A stretch of DNA of 64,000 bases from Coriobacteriaceae bacterium AF45-21. Lineage in GTDB: Bacteria; Actinomycetota; Coriobacteriia; Coriobacteriales; Coriobacteriaceae. The stretch spans positions 28,911 to 92,910 of the forward strand of contig JAQCYU010000005.1 in NCBI GenBank assembly GCA_027682925.1, given 5' to 3'. The notes below the pieces were generated by a model. The model saw only the letters and a program-made list of their open reading frames with translations. It was not told the DNA's origin and did no database searches. Shown piece after piece: positions 8,055 to 16,698 of the stretch. The position numbers and the translations under genes were made by a program. The first letter of the stretch is position 1. Each line of letters starts with the position of its first letter.

Positions 8055-8270
8055 GTATCCTGAACCTTTCATTTCCGCCCCGTACGGGCACGAGTTGTTA
8101 CTTTATCAGCTCCACGTAAGTGCTGTCAATGAAAACCTCGAGTCAATTGGTTCTCGGTGGATCCATTCATATTTGGAACACATCAATGAAGCCATCGAGA
8201 TCTAATCAATCCCTCGCGCTTGGCTTATGGGCGAGCTAAGCGCAATCGGCAGGGAATAAGCCCCGCGTAG

Positions 8271-8306
8271 AAAAGAACCCGGCACCCTATAAGTGCCGGG
8301 TTCTCT
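8271..8306 (-). terminator. terminator after tuf
   Basis: Hairpin AGAACCCGGCAC/GTGCCGGGTTCT followed by TTTT on the minus strand, just downstream of the tuf stop. Confidence 0.85.
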
Positions 8307-8331
8307 AAGTCAGCTATATCAAAGAGCTTAT

Positions 8332-9521
8332 TTACTCAATGATCGTGGAGACGATGCCCGAACCGACGGTGTGGCCACCCTCGCGGATAGCGAAGCGCAG
8401 GCCCTCCTCCATGGCGATCGGGTGAATAAGGTCGCCCTCGATGGTGATGTGGTCACCAGGCATAGCCATCTCGGTGCCCTCGGGGAGCTTGACCGTACCG
8501 GTAACGTCGGTGGTACGGAAGTAGAACTGAGGACGATAACCATCGAAGAACGGGGTGTGACGGCCGCCCTCCTCCTTGGTCAGAACGTAGATCTCACCGG
8601 TGAACTTGGTGTGCGGGGTAACCGAACCGGGCTTGCAGAGAACCTGGCCACGCTCGATGTCCTCGCGCTTGATGCCGCGGAGCAGCAGACCGACGTTGTC
8701 GCCAGCCTCGCAGAAGTCCATGGACTTACGGAACATCTCGATACCGGTAACGACGGTGTTCTGGGTATCCTTGATGCCGACGATCTCGACGGGCTCGTTG
8801 AGCTTGAGCTCACCGCGCTCGACACGGCCGGTAGCAACGGTACCACGGCCGGAGATGGTCATAACGTCCTCAACGGCCATCAGGAACGGGAGGTCGTTGT
8901 TACGAGCAGGCGTCGGGATGTACTCATCGACGGCGTTCATGAGCTCGCGGATAGCGTCCATCCACTTGGCGTCGCCCTCGAGAGCGCCCAGAGCGGAACC
9001 ACGGATGACGGGGATGTCGTCGCCGGGGAAATCGTACTCGGAGAGGAGCTCACGGGTCTCCATCTCGACGAGGTCGATGAGCTCGTCATCGTCGACCATG
9101 TCGCACTTGTTCAGGAAGACGACGATGTAAGGAACGCCGACCTGACGGGCAAGCAGGATGTGCTCGCGGGTCTGAGCCATGGGGCCGTCGGTAGCGGCGA
9201 TGACCAGGATGGCGCCGTCCATCTGAGCAGCACCGGAGATCATGTTCTTGACGTAGTAGCGTGGCCCGGGCAGTCAACGTGAGCGTAGTGACGGGCAGCA
9301 GTCTCGTACTCGACGTGGGAGACGGAGATCGTAATGCCGCGCTCGCGCTCCTCGGGAGCCTTGTCGATGTTCTCGAACGCAGTGAAGTCAGCCTTGCAGC
9401 CCTCGGTCTCGGAGAGAACCTTGGTGATGGCAGCGGTCAGCGTGGTCTTGCCGTGGTCGACGTGACCAATGGTGCCGATGTTAACATGCGGCTTAGTGCG
9501 CTCAAACTTCTCTTTGGCCAT
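8332..9521 (-). CDS. tuf: elongation factor Tu (frameshifted in this sequence)
   Basis: EF-Tu delivers aminoacyl-tRNA to the ribosome. The N-terminal part has the P-loop GHVDHGKTT and the D-x2-G motif DCPGHA. The rest continues in another frame with [13 protein letters not shown] (NKxD), domains II and III and the C-terminal [11 protein letters not shown]. The frame breaks at about 9257, where the minus strand reads GCTACTAC instead of the expected GCTGACTAC, one G short. Restoring it gives 396 residues, the family length. tuf is essential and this is the only copy in the window, so I read the break as a sequence error. A tRNA cluster precedes the gene. Confidence 0.95.
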
Positions 9522-9617
9522 AAAGCCCTCCTCTTAACAGGTCGTCCCCGGACGGGACTTTGCCTTTATACCATAGTGGCCTCTCAACATACTATTGAGA
9601 AGCCACCGTGTTACCTA

Positions 9618-9694
9618 TGGTAGCGGTGACTGGATTCGAACCAGTGACGCCACGGGTATGAACCGTGTGCTCTAACCAACTGAGCTACACCGCC
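9618..9694 (-). tRNA. tRNA-Met (CAT)
   Basis: Minus strand: acceptor GGCGGTG with CACCGCT (G-U first pair), D-arm TAGCTCAGTTGGTTAGAGC, anticodon loop TTCATAC, T-loop GTTCGAATC, encoded CCA. The acceptor end lacks the C-A mismatch of initiator tRNA, so the elongator form is likely. Confidence 0.92.
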
Positions 9695-9697
9695 GGA

Positions 9698-9773
9698 TGG
9701 AGCCTGCAACCAGACTTGAACTGGTGACCTCTTCGTTACCAACGAAGTGCTCTACCGACTGAGCTATACAGGC
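9698..9773 (-). tRNA. tRNA-Thr (GGT)
   Basis: Minus strand: acceptor GCCTGTA/TGCAGGC, anticodon loop TTGGTAA (GGT), T-loop GTTCAAGTC, encoded CCA. It is three bases from tRNA-Met, so the cluster is co-transcribed. Confidence 0.94.
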
Positions 9774-9783
9774 ACTTGACGGG

Positions 9784-9865
9784 TGGGAGCTATAGGATTC
9801 GAACCTATGTAGGCAGAGCCAACGGGTTTACAGCCCGTCCCCATTAACCACTCGGGCAAACTCCC
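9784..9865 (-). tRNA. tRNA-Tyr (GTA)
   Basis: Minus strand, 82 bases with a long variable arm (type II). Acceptor GGGAGTT/AGCTCCC, anticodon loop CTGTAAA (GTA). The 3' end is followed by CCC, so CCA is not encoded. Tyr-Thr-Met tRNAs ahead of tuf resemble the tRNA-tufB arrangement of other bacteria. Confidence 0.93.
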
Positions 9866-10171
9866 AATCGTTCAAGTATCCGCAGGTTCTTTGGTCTTTT
9901 GGACCGCCGCCCCCGCGAACGAAAAAGATAATACGATGCAACCTTGGGGGCTGTCAACGAAAACCTCTAGATACACGGTGCCGGGCGTATCTATGTACCT
10001 TTGACCTGTGGTTTTGTTGAGTTTAGATATGAAGGACGGTGAATTTCGCTACGCTGGTGACATTTCCCGAGAGAACACTTTGGCACGGTGGAGTACGCCT
10101 AGAGCATCGACCTTCGATAACGACCCTCTCGCACTATTACATAGATCGCAATCGGGCTTCCACGGCACGAT
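9866..10171. other. intergenic, no gene seen
   Basis: Upstream of the tRNA-Tyr cluster and downstream of the RpiR gene. A promoter for the tRNA-tuf transcript must lie here, but I could not identify convincing -35/-10 boxes. No coding frame is supported. Confidence 0.5.
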
Positions 10172-10256
10172 CGAGCGTGGATAATCTCCCGCTTTTAGCG
10201 CGGCTCTAAGGCCAAAGTGGCAGATTATCCACGCTCGTTCTCCAGGCGGGAGAACT
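10172..10256. repeat. palindromic repeat, family C copy 1
   Basis: Perfect 16-bp inverted repeat CGAGCGTGGATAATCT (10172-10187) and AGATTATCCACGCTCG (10222-10237) with a 34-bp spacer. It is followed by a small hairpin TTCTCCaggCGGGAGA. Related copies are at 14271 and 27854. Lies just after the rpiR stop on its strand. Confidence 0.75.
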
Positions 10257-10268
10257 ATAGAGCCGCAA

Positions 10269-11141
10269 CTACTCGGGCCAGGCCAAAGTAGACCCATAGA
10301 GCGGCTCCCCCTTGGTGCAGGGGTAGCGACTCAAGTAACACGACGATAGCAAGTCGAAGAAATAAGTCATGGCATATTTCGAATAAACGCCGAGTCGGTC
10401 AATTCCGTTTCCCGCATTACCAAGACGATATACACGGTCAAAAGACCTCGATTTGTCATCGTTGCTAAACGCAGTAATTAGAATCTTCCTGCCCGAACGG
10501 CAATCAAGATACTCACGCGCCTGTGACGCAAATAGCCCGGAGACCGATACGAGAATTATCAATGACTGCGAAGCGTCTCCCGTGTTTTTCAATTCCGCGA
10601 CGTTAGCCCCAGCAACTATGCGGACTATCTTGCCCGCATAAAACATTTCCTGCTGAAATCGTACGAGATTGGCGCTCACATTATTGGTGCACCAGATTTC
10701 AACGTTTTTATGGCCATCAATTTCGTCAGCAAGGTGCTTAATAGCGATATCGGACACGCCGCTTTCAACCTCAGCGAACATCTCGATCATGCGAACGTCG
10801 AGCTCTGCCCTGTACTCCTCGTAGCCAAATTCCTCCTCTCGATGGCTTAAGTCGCTTGGAAAGACTGATTGAGTAAATGATTCTTTCAAATCGCTAAGAG
10901 ACTGGTAGCCCAATCGATTGCAGAAACGACGAACAGCGGAACGGGTAACGAATGCATCGCGGGTTATTGCGGCAACATTGATTTCGCTCGAACGCCTAAT
11001 GTGAGCGATGAGATATCGAGCGATGGCGGCATCGTTTGTCCCAAACTCGCTGTTGATGATGGAGCTAATGCGATTGAGCACATCGAAGTCATTGATATTC
11101 ACGTGATCTCTCTTTCCGCTCTCCTCGAAATCATGGTTCAT
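10269..11141 (-). CDS. RpiR/MurR-family transcriptional regulator
   Basis: A 290-residue protein with an N-terminal HTH_6 domain at about 15-90 (AAIARYLIAHIRRSSEI and SAVRRFCNRLGYQSLSDLK) and a C-terminal SIS sugar-phosphate-binding domain at about 115-260 (LIILVSVSGLFASQA). It is divergent from the GH1/PTS operon and most likely senses a phosphorylated beta-glucoside and controls that operon. The start lies inside a palindrome (11134-11152), suggesting autoregulation. Ligand is inferred, not shown. Confidence 0.85.
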   Translation of the reverse strand: MNHDFEESGKRDHVNINDFDVLNRISSIINSEFGTNDAAIARYLIAHIRRSSEINVAAITRDAFVTRSAVRRFCNRLGYQSLSDLKESFTQSVFPSDLSHREEEFGYEEYRAELDVRMIEMFAEVESGVSDIAIKHLADEIDGHKNVEIWCTNNVSANLVRFQQEMFYAGKIVRIVAGANVAELKNTGDASQSLIILVSVSGLFASQAREYLDCRSGRKILITAFSNDDKSRSFDRVYRLGNAGNGIDRLGVYSKYAMTYFFDLLSSCYLSRYPCTKGEPLYGSTLAWPE

Positions 11142-11152
11142 TTATTGAACCA
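11134..11152. promoter_or_regulatory. possible operator over the rpiR start
   Basis: Perfect 7-bp inverted repeat TGGTTCA-TTTAT-TGAACCA overlapping the rpiR start codon in the divergent region before the beta-glucoside operon. A plausible site for the RpiR-type protein; binding is inferred. Confidence 0.45.
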
Positions 11153-11253
11153 AACAGCTTTGGTCGTTCTCCTATGATTCAAATCAGTTGACGTCATCTT
11201 AATCGTAATTCCGCCACACGTATCCACCGTGTTGAATGATGGAAAGGGGATTC

Positions 11254-12672
11254 ATGGGCAACGTGAACAACATGCCGTTTCTCTGGGGTTCCGCCACGGC
11301 GTCTTATCAGTGCGAGGGTGCCTGGAACGAAGACGGCAAAGGCCTTGGCGAGTGGGATTTCTTTAGCCACACAAGCAATAAGAACATCAACCATGTTGAC
11401 GGTGATGTATCTTGCGACTTCTACCATCGCTATGAAGAAGATATCCGCATGATGAAAGAAGGCGGACAAAACACCTATCGCTTCTCTCTTTCATGGAGTC
11501 GAATCATCCCCACGGGTATCGGCGAAGTGAATGAAGAGGGTATCGATTTTTATAATCGGGTCATTGATTGCTGCCTCGAAAATGGCATAGAGCCCAACGT
11601 TACGCTGTTCCATTACGATCTACCATTCACGCTTGCTTGCAAAGGCGGATGGCTGAACAACGACATGGCAGAGTGGTTCTGCAAATACGCCAAGATTTGC
11701 TTTGAGCGCTTTGGAGACCGCGTCAAAATCTGGGCTACCGTTAACGAGCCGCATTTCTACAGCTACTGCGTAAACATGTTGGGCAACTATCCCCCCAATC
11801 GATCGCTCGACGTTCAGTCGTACATGCAGTTTCAGTACAACCTGATGCGCGCAAGCGCACTCGCAGTCCGAACATATCGTCAAATGGGCTACGACGGCAT
11901 CATCGGCGCCGTCCACGATGGCGGCGTTGTCGAACTCGACCCGGCAACCGAGCACCCTGATGACGTATTTCGATACGCAGACTTTTTCGCCAATCGCATG
12001 ATTCTGGCACCAGCGCTTCAGGGTCAACTGCCGCCAGAAATGGACGAAATCCTTGAAAAACTTGGCGTCTCGCTCTATCGATCCCCAAATGACGTAGAAG
12101 AATTCAGAGACGGTAAAGTCGATTTTATTGGACTCAACGTGTATTGCCGAGAGTATGTAACCGACTGGCACGGTGGAGAGCTTGCCGTTTCGGCGAACAA
12201 TAAGGGCGGTTCGAGCAAAAAGGTCGAAGGGAAATGCATTGCGCCCTTGTTTGAAAGCGCCCGCGACAGCAATGTTCCCCGCAATAAATGGGGCCGCGAA
12301 ATACTCCCAGGTTGCATGTATTCAACCATCATGGATGTCCACGAGCGCTATGACGCGCCCCGCATCTTTATTACGGAAAACGGACATGGCGCCTATGAGC
12401 AACCAGACGCAGACGGAATGATCCACGATGATGACCGCATCGAGCTTCTGGGCCAGTTCATCGAGCACATGATGAGGGCTAAGCGCGACGGCGCGCGCGT
12501 TGAGGGCTACTACCTCTGGTCGACGATGGATCTGTATAGCTGGATCAACGGCTACGAAAAACGATACGGACTTGTCCATATCGACTTCGAGAACAATCTG
12601 GAGCGCACCCCCAAAAAAAGCTGGTATTGGTACCGAGACCTTATCTCGAAGTATCAGGAGCAGGAAGGTTAG
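11254..12672 (+). CDS. GH1 6-phospho-beta-glucosidase/beta-glucosidase
   Basis: A 472-residue glycoside hydrolase family 1 protein. Start ATG 11254 is preceded by GGAAAGGGGATTC. Seen: N-terminal FLWGSATASYQCEGAW, acid/base Glu in TVNEPHF (about residue 166), nucleophile Glu in ITENGHGAY (about 375) and C-terminal EGYYLWSTMDLYSWINGYEKRYGLVHID. It hydrolyses beta-glucosides, probably 6-phosphorylated ones delivered by the PTS gene 9 bases downstream. Cytoplasmic, no signal peptide. Confidence 0.9.
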   Translation: MGNVNNMPFLWGSATASYQCEGAWNEDGKGLGEWDFFSHTSNKNINHVDGDVSCDFYHRYEEDIRMMKEGGQNTYRFSLSWSRIIPTGIGEVNEEGIDFYNRVIDCCLENGIEPNVTLFHYDLPFTLACKGGWLNNDMAEWFCKYAKICFERFGDRVKIWATVNEPHFYSYCVNMLGNYPPNRSLDVQSYMQFQYNLMRASALAVRTYRQMGYDGIIGAVHDGGVVELDPATEHPDDVFRYADFFANRMILAPALQGQLPPEMDEILEKLGVSLYRSPNDVEEFRDGKVDFIGLNVYCREYVTDWHGGELAVSANNKGGSSKKVEGKCIAPLFESARDSNVPRNKWGREILPGCMYSTIMDVHERYDAPRIFITENGHGAYEQPDADGMIHDDDRIELLGQFIEHMMRAKRDGARVEGYYLWSTMDLYSWINGYEKRYGLVHIDFENNLERTPKKSWYWYRDLISKYQEQEG

Positions 12673-12681
12673 GAGAAAGAG

Positions 12682-14082
12682 ATGAAATATCAGGCAATGT
12701 CCGAAACAGTCCTAAAGGCTGTTGGCGGCAAAGAGAACATTACATCGGTAACTCATTGTGCGACGCGCCTTCGCATCGACGCACGAGACACCTCGATCAT
12801 CGATCTCCAGCTCGCCAAATCGGCCGATCAGGCGCTCGGGGCAGTAGTCAGCGGTGGCCAGCTTCAGGTGATCATCGGACCCAACGTCACCGAGGCTTAC
12901 AACGACTTTCTCGACTTCGCGGGAATCGAAGTCGGCGGTGGCACGGTTGCCGACGATGCCCAAACCGCCAAAGACCTTGCAGAAGGCATTAAAAGCGGTA
13001 ACACCGCCATGGGCTTGATTGAGAAATTCGGGAACGTCTCTGCACAGGTATTCATGCCCATCGTCCCGGCGCTCATCGTTGGCGGACTCATTCTTTCGAT
13101 CAAGAATCTCCTGGTCAATTATTGCGGATTGAGCACCGATAGCGGAACCGCCCAGGTCCTGCTGGCGATCTTTAGCGCTTCGTTTAGCTTCTTGCCCGTT
13201 TATCTTGGTTATCAGCTCGCAGCCGTCATGAAGATGCAGCCCATCATGGGCGCATTGCTGGGCGCGATCATGATCAGCTCGTCCATTAGTGGTGCCGAGG
13301 GTCTCGACTTTCTTGGTATTCCCATCCCGACGAACGACTATTCGAGTACGGTAGTGCCCATCGTACTGGGCGTTGTATTCATGTACTTTGTCGACCGCGG
13401 CCTTCAGAAGATCATTCCCGACGTTACCAAACTGTTCTTGAAGCCGCTGCTCACCATGATCATCGTCGTGCCCGTCGAGCTGATTATCCTTGGCCCCGCC
13501 GGCAGCATGATGGGCTACGCGCTGAGCGATGCCGTCACGTGGCTTATGGACAACGTGGCATTTATCGCTACTCCGATCCTGGCAGCCCTTAACCCCTATT
13601 TCGTCATGCTCGGTCTCGATAAGGCTTACATCGCAATCGAAGTTACGAGCCTGGCGCAGCTCGGTTGGGCACCCATTATCTTTGGATTCATCTCGAACCT
13701 CTGCATTGGCGGCACGAGCCTCGCCCTGGCAACTGCCATGAAGGGAAACAAAGAGAAGAGGGGTATGGTCACCACGGTTGCCGTCACCGCACTCTGTGGC
13801 GTAACCGAGCCCGCGTTCTACGGTTGCCTCATCGAGCGTCCCCGCCTGCTTGTCAGCACGGCAATCGGCGCGCTCTGCGCTGGACTCCCTGCAGGCATCT
13901 TTGTTCTGAAAGAGTATGTTGCGGGAGCATGCCCCGGCCTTCTTTCGGCACTCATCTTTATCGCTCCCGATGGGTCCATGGGCAACTTCGTGCTGGCATG
14001 CGTTGTCGCCATCATCGCCATCGTCGTCTCCTTCATCGCTGCACGCGTGATCATCAAGAAGAACCCCAGCTATATTGAGTAG
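12682..14082 (+). CDS. PTS beta-glucoside-type EIIBC component
   Basis: A 466-residue membrane protein. Residues 1-80 form the IIB domain with the phosphorylated Cys in VTHCATRLRID. The rest is a IIC permease domain with about ten hydrophobic segments (PIVPALIVGGLILSI, PIMGALLGAIMISSS, GVTEPAFYGCLIE, the last being a conserved IIC motif). It imports and phosphorylates a beta-glucoside. No IIA domain is attached and none is encoded nearby, so a IIA protein must come from elsewhere. It follows the GH1 gene by 9 bases with GGAGAAAGAG as ribosome site. Confidence 0.92.
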   Translation: MKYQAMSETVLKAVGGKENITSVTHCATRLRIDARDTSIIDLQLAKSADQALGAVVSGGQLQVIIGPNVTEAYNDFLDFAGIEVGGGTVADDAQTAKDLAEGIKSGNTAMGLIEKFGNVSAQVFMPIVPALIVGGLILSIKNLLVNYCGLSTDSGTAQVLLAIFSASFSFLPVYLGYQLAAVMKMQPIMGALLGAIMISSSISGAEGLDFLGIPIPTNDYSSTVVPIVLGVVFMYFVDRGLQKIIPDVTKLFLKPLLTMIIVVPVELIILGPAGSMMGYALSDAVTWLMDNVAFIATPILAALNPYFVMLGLDKAYIAIEVTSLAQLGWAPIIFGFISNLCIGGTSLALATAMKGNKEKRGMVTTVAVTALCGVTEPAFYGCLIERPRLLVSTAIGALCAGLPAGIFVLKEYVAGACPGLLSALIFIAPDGSMGNFVLACVVAIIAIVVSFIAARVIIKKNPSYIE

Positions 14083-14180
14083 ATGCCCGCTGTTTGCATT
14101 GGGGACATCCTCGGCAGACCATTAGCAAGAACCCAAGAAGTTCCTTAGGAGCTCGATTAATCCATTCGGATTCCTGAGGC

Positions 14181-14223
14181 ACAAACGACCCCGATTCCAC
14201 AATGAAATCGGGGTCGTTGTTTC
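14181..14223 (+). terminator. terminator of the beta-glucoside operon
   Basis: Hairpin CGACCCCGATT/AATCGGGGTCG with TTGTTT following on the plus strand. Confidence 0.85.
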
Positions 14224-14270
14224 TAAAGCCGTCGATAGACAATCGGTGTTTACCTTAGCTCCCTATCCAA

Positions 14271-14345
14271 GTTAATTATCTACGCTCGTTCTCCGGTCGG
14301 GAGATTTTCTTCGCTCGCGTGTCCAGAAATCCACGCTCGAGCAGG
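14271..14345. repeat. palindromic repeat, family C copy 3 (degenerate)
   Basis: Contains AATTATCTACGCTCGTTCTCC followed by CGGGAGA. This is the right arm and small hairpin of the copy at 10222-10256, with changes. A further ATCCACGCTCG occurs at 14329-14339. It directly precedes repeat array 2. Confidence 0.55.
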
Positions 14346-14370
14346 ACATCCAGATCCACGCCCGCCCTTG

Positions 14371-14505
14371 TCTCGATCTGTAACAGCAAGAGGCCTATTC
14401 CGCTTCTACATGTTACAGATCAAGATATTCCTAAAACACCCTAAGTTTCATCTCAATCTGTAACAGTTAGATGCCGAATATCGGTCTTGGTGTTACAGAT
14501 TTAGA
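14371..14505. repeat. alternating inverted 15-bp repeat array 2 (40-bp period)
   Basis: Four repeats at 14371-14385 (TCTCGATCTGTAACA), 14411-14425 (TGTTACAGATCAAGA), 14451-14465 (TCTCAATCTGTAACA) and 14491-14505 (TGTTACAGATTTAGA). Orientation alternates, every spacer is 25 bp, and starts are exactly 40 bp apart, as in the array at 3720-3854. Spacer sequences differ from each other and from those of array 1. It lies between the beta-glucoside operon and tRNA-Thr. Confidence 0.9.
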
Positions 14506-14615
14506 CAAACTGGAGAACGAGACAAACCAAAAACGGGATGGGCGCTAACCCGATGGCGCACCACCTAAATAGAAACGGGCTCTGTCCCATATAGAAACAG
14601 AGCCCGAAACTCTCA

Positions 14616-14690
14616 TGGAGCCAGTGACAGGAATCGAACCCGCAACCCACTGATTACAAATCAGTTGCGCTACCGTTGCGCCACACTGGC
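14616..14690 (-). tRNA. tRNA-Thr (TGT)
   Basis: Minus strand: acceptor GCCAGTG/CACTGGC, D-arm TGGCGCAACGGTAGCGCA, anticodon loop TTTGTAA (TGT), T-loop GTTCGATTC, encoded CCA. Confidence 0.94.
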
Positions 14691-14792
14691 ACACTTGGCG
14701 CTTTCGCGCGAAGCCTGTTTAGGATAAAGGAATTGAGGACGGGGCGCAACAGGCCCTTCGACCGACCACATCTCAAAAACTATTCGTCAGAA

Positions 14793-14838
14793 CGAACAGT
14801 TTTATCTGTTCGCCAAAACATAAACTCATTCGTTTTGG
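14793..14838. repeat. two adjacent perfect hairpins
   Basis: CGAACAG/CTGTTCG (14793-14812) and CCAAAAC/GTTTTGG (14813-14838) stand side by side between tRNA-Thr and its duplicated fragment. They could be integration-site structure or the remains of a terminator; nothing coding is seen from 14691 to 14916. Confidence 0.5.
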
Positions 14839-14849
14839 CAGCGTCAAAT

Positions 14850-14874
14850 CCGCAACCCACTGATTACAAATCAG
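14850..14874. repeat. duplicated tRNA-Thr fragment
   Basis: 25 bp identical to 14640-14664, the anticodon arm and part of the T-arm of the adjacent tRNA-Thr, in the same orientation and 210 bp away. No complete second tRNA is present. A direct repeat of a tRNA segment is typical of a phage or island attachment-site scar. Confidence 0.7.
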
Positions 14875-14916
14875 CGGGTAGGCCAATCTAGGAAACGGTC
14901 CTCTGCCGCAACTCCC

Positions 14917-15594
14917 CTACCTCCCGCGAAGGGCCTTGAGCTTGGCCAGGGCATCGGGGCTCAGGCGACTGCCCAGAGTCATCTTGATCTGCGGAGCTTC
15001 CTCTGCCTCGTGAACGTCGTTATCGATCTGTTTGATCTCGTCCACCAGCATGCGGCTCGAGATGCGCGTTACGCCCTTGCCCATGACGACGGCCTGGATC
15101 GTGCCGTCGCTCGATACCACGGAGCACGCGCGGCCTTCCTCGCGTGCCTCGATGCAGAGCTTTTGCACCACGGTATCGGCAGAGACGCCCGTCGGCGAAA
15201 ACTCGATGCGCACGCCGCGGGCCGGCAGGTTGGGGCGCTCGTTGGAGATATTGCCCGCGCCGTCGAACACGATCACGGCCTCGTAGCGGCCCTGGGCAAA
15301 GGCGGCGACGTCGTTGATGAGAGCGGTGCGCGCCATATCGTGAACGTCGCTGGAATACGGATCGTCGGAATGGTCGTACACGAGCTTTTCGTAGCGCGGC
15401 GTGCAGTGGATCACGTTGTAACCGTCAACCACCAGCAGCTCGGGCTTGTTGGAGTGCACCGTCGAGACTGGATCGGCGATAGCCTGTGCAAACGCATTGC
15501 CGCCCACGCCATAGGTCGCGGCCGAAACAATCGGCTTGGCCGAGCCTTCGCCAAAGCGCTTGGCCTTGGATTTGGCGCGGTTCTTCTTGGACAT
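14917..15594 (-). CDS. NYN-domain protein, YacP/Rae1-like RNase
   Basis: A 225-residue protein with an Arg/Lys/Ser N-terminus (MSKKNRAKSKAKRFGEGSA). A PIN-like NYN domain begins at about residue 53 (LLVVDGYNVIHC) and continues with AVIVFDGAG, VVSSDGTIQ and ISSRMLVDEI. In Bacillus the homologue Rae1 is a ribosome-associated endonuclease that cuts mRNA. Three bases downstream of rlmB and in the order cysS-rlmB-yacP, as in Firmicutes, which supports the assignment. Confidence 0.85.
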   Translation of the reverse strand: MSKKNRAKSKAKRFGEGSAKPIVSAATYGVGGNAFAQAIADPVSTVHSNKPELLVVDGYNVIHCTPRYEKLVYDHSDDPYSSDVHDMARTALINDVAAFAQGRYEAVIVFDGAGNISNERPNLPARGVRIEFSPTGVSADTVVQKLCIEAREEGRACSVVSSDGTIQAVVMGKGVTRISSRMLVDEIKQIDNDVHEAEEAPQIKMTLGSRLSPDALAKLKALRGR

Positions 15595-15597
15595 GCG

Positions 15598-16512
15598 CTA
15601 CTCCTCCCCCATGAGCTCGCCGGCGTTGCGGCGCAGCCACTCAAAGCACAGCGCGGTGGTCGCCTGGGCAACGTTGAGGCTCTCGGTCATGCCGCGTTGG
15701 GGAAGCTTGGTTAAAAAGTCGCATTTCTCGAGCACCAGGCGCGAGATGCCATCGCCCTCGGAGCCCATGACGAGCGCCACGCGACCCTCGAAGGGGGCAT
15801 CCCAGCAACTGCCTTCGGCGTGCTCGGAGGCACCGCCCACCCAAAAGCCAGCGGCCTTGAGGTCATCGAGCGCACGGGCGATGTTGGGCACTTGCGCGAT
15901 GGGCAGGTGCATGACAGCGCCGGCAGAGGTCTTGTAGCTGCCCACGGTCACACCGGCGGCACGCTTGTTGGCGATGATGACGCCCGCGGCGCCCACGACC
16001 TCGGCGGAGCGCACGATAGCACCAAAGTTACCGTCGTCGGTCACATGGTCGAGCACCACGACGAGCGCCGGTCCGTCACCCGCGCGATCGAGGATATCGG
16101 CGACATCAGCATAGGGGAAATTACCCACCTCGAGCGCAATGCCCTGGTGAGCGCCATGGCTCGACAGCGCATCGAGCTGCGCGCGCGGCACATACTTAAT
16201 GCGGACGCCCGCGGCGTTGAGGTCATCGACCAGGCGCGACAAGGCGGCATCGCGCTCCCCGCCCTCGGCGATGAGCGCGCACTTGATGGGAAAACCAGTG
16301 CGTAGCGCCTCGGCGGCAGCACGACGACCTTCGATAAACTCGCCCTTGGGAACCTCGACGTTATCGCGGCTACGCTCGCGCTGCGAGCGAGCAGCCTGTG
16401 AGCGCTCGCGCTGGCCCTTGGGAGCGGCAGCGCGGTCGTTGCGGCGAATCGGACGCGAGCCAGAAGCAGCCTGCTTGCCTCCACGCGATGCACGCTTGCG
16501 ATTGTCGGCCAT
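15598..16512 (-). CDS. rlmB: SpoU/TrmH-family rRNA 2'-O-methyltransferase, RlmB-like
   Basis: A 304-residue protein. Residues 1-50 are a basic low-complexity tail (RGGKQAASGSRPIRRNDR). A substrate-binding domain follows at about 53-130 (FIEGRRAAAEALRTG). The SpoU methyltransferase domain carries all three knot motifs: NFGAIVRSAEVVGA, LVMGSEGDGIS and LPQRGMTESLNVAQATT. It methylates a ribose in rRNA using S-adenosylmethionine. AAGGAGG precedes the start. The exact target nucleotide is inferred from homology. Confidence 0.9.
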   Translation of the reverse strand: MADNRKRASRGGKQAASGSRPIRRNDRAAAPKGQRERSQAARSQRERSRDNVEVPKGEFIEGRRAAAEALRTGFPIKCALIAEGGERDAALSRLVDDLNAAGVRIKYVPRAQLDALSSHGAHQGIALEVGNFPYADVADILDRAGDGPALVVVLDHVTDDGNFGAIVRSAEVVGAAGVIIANKRAAGVTVGSYKTSAGAVMHLPIAQVPNIARALDDLKAAGFWVGGASEHAEGSCWDAPFEGRVALVMGSEGDGISRLVLEKCDFLTKLPQRGMTESLNVAQATTALCFEWLRRNAGELMGEE

Positions 16513-16589
16513 AAAGCGACCTCCTTAACACAATTATCAAACGAAACAAAATAAACGACCGCCCATGAATATTAATTCGGGCGGTCGGT

Positions 16590-16693
16590 ACGGGTTTTCC
16601 AAGTGCCCGAGATTGCCGTGAAAGAGGAGCGACGCGTACTTGAGTACGCGAGCGACGGTTTGAACGGCAAGGTCGGGTGCTTGGGAAACCCGT
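16590..16693. repeat. 104-bp multi-stem palindrome (family D copy 1)
   Basis: Nested complementary segments: ACGGGTTTTCCAAG with CTTGGGAAACCCGT outside, then GCCCGA/TCGGGT, TTGCCGT/ACGGCAA, two purine-rich internal strands (GAAAGAGGAGCGA and AGCGACGGTTTGA), and an apical hairpin GCGTACTTGAGTACGC. It fills the gap between cysS and rlmB. A second element of similar build lies at 29713-29830. It could be a structured RNA, a terminator or a mobile palindrome. Confidence 0.75.
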
Positions 16694-16698
16694 AGGGA

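Noticed and set aside
9240..9521. Programmed frameshift in tuf
   Set aside because: No slippery sequence or pause structure, and EF-Tu is never known to be made this way; one missing base explains it.
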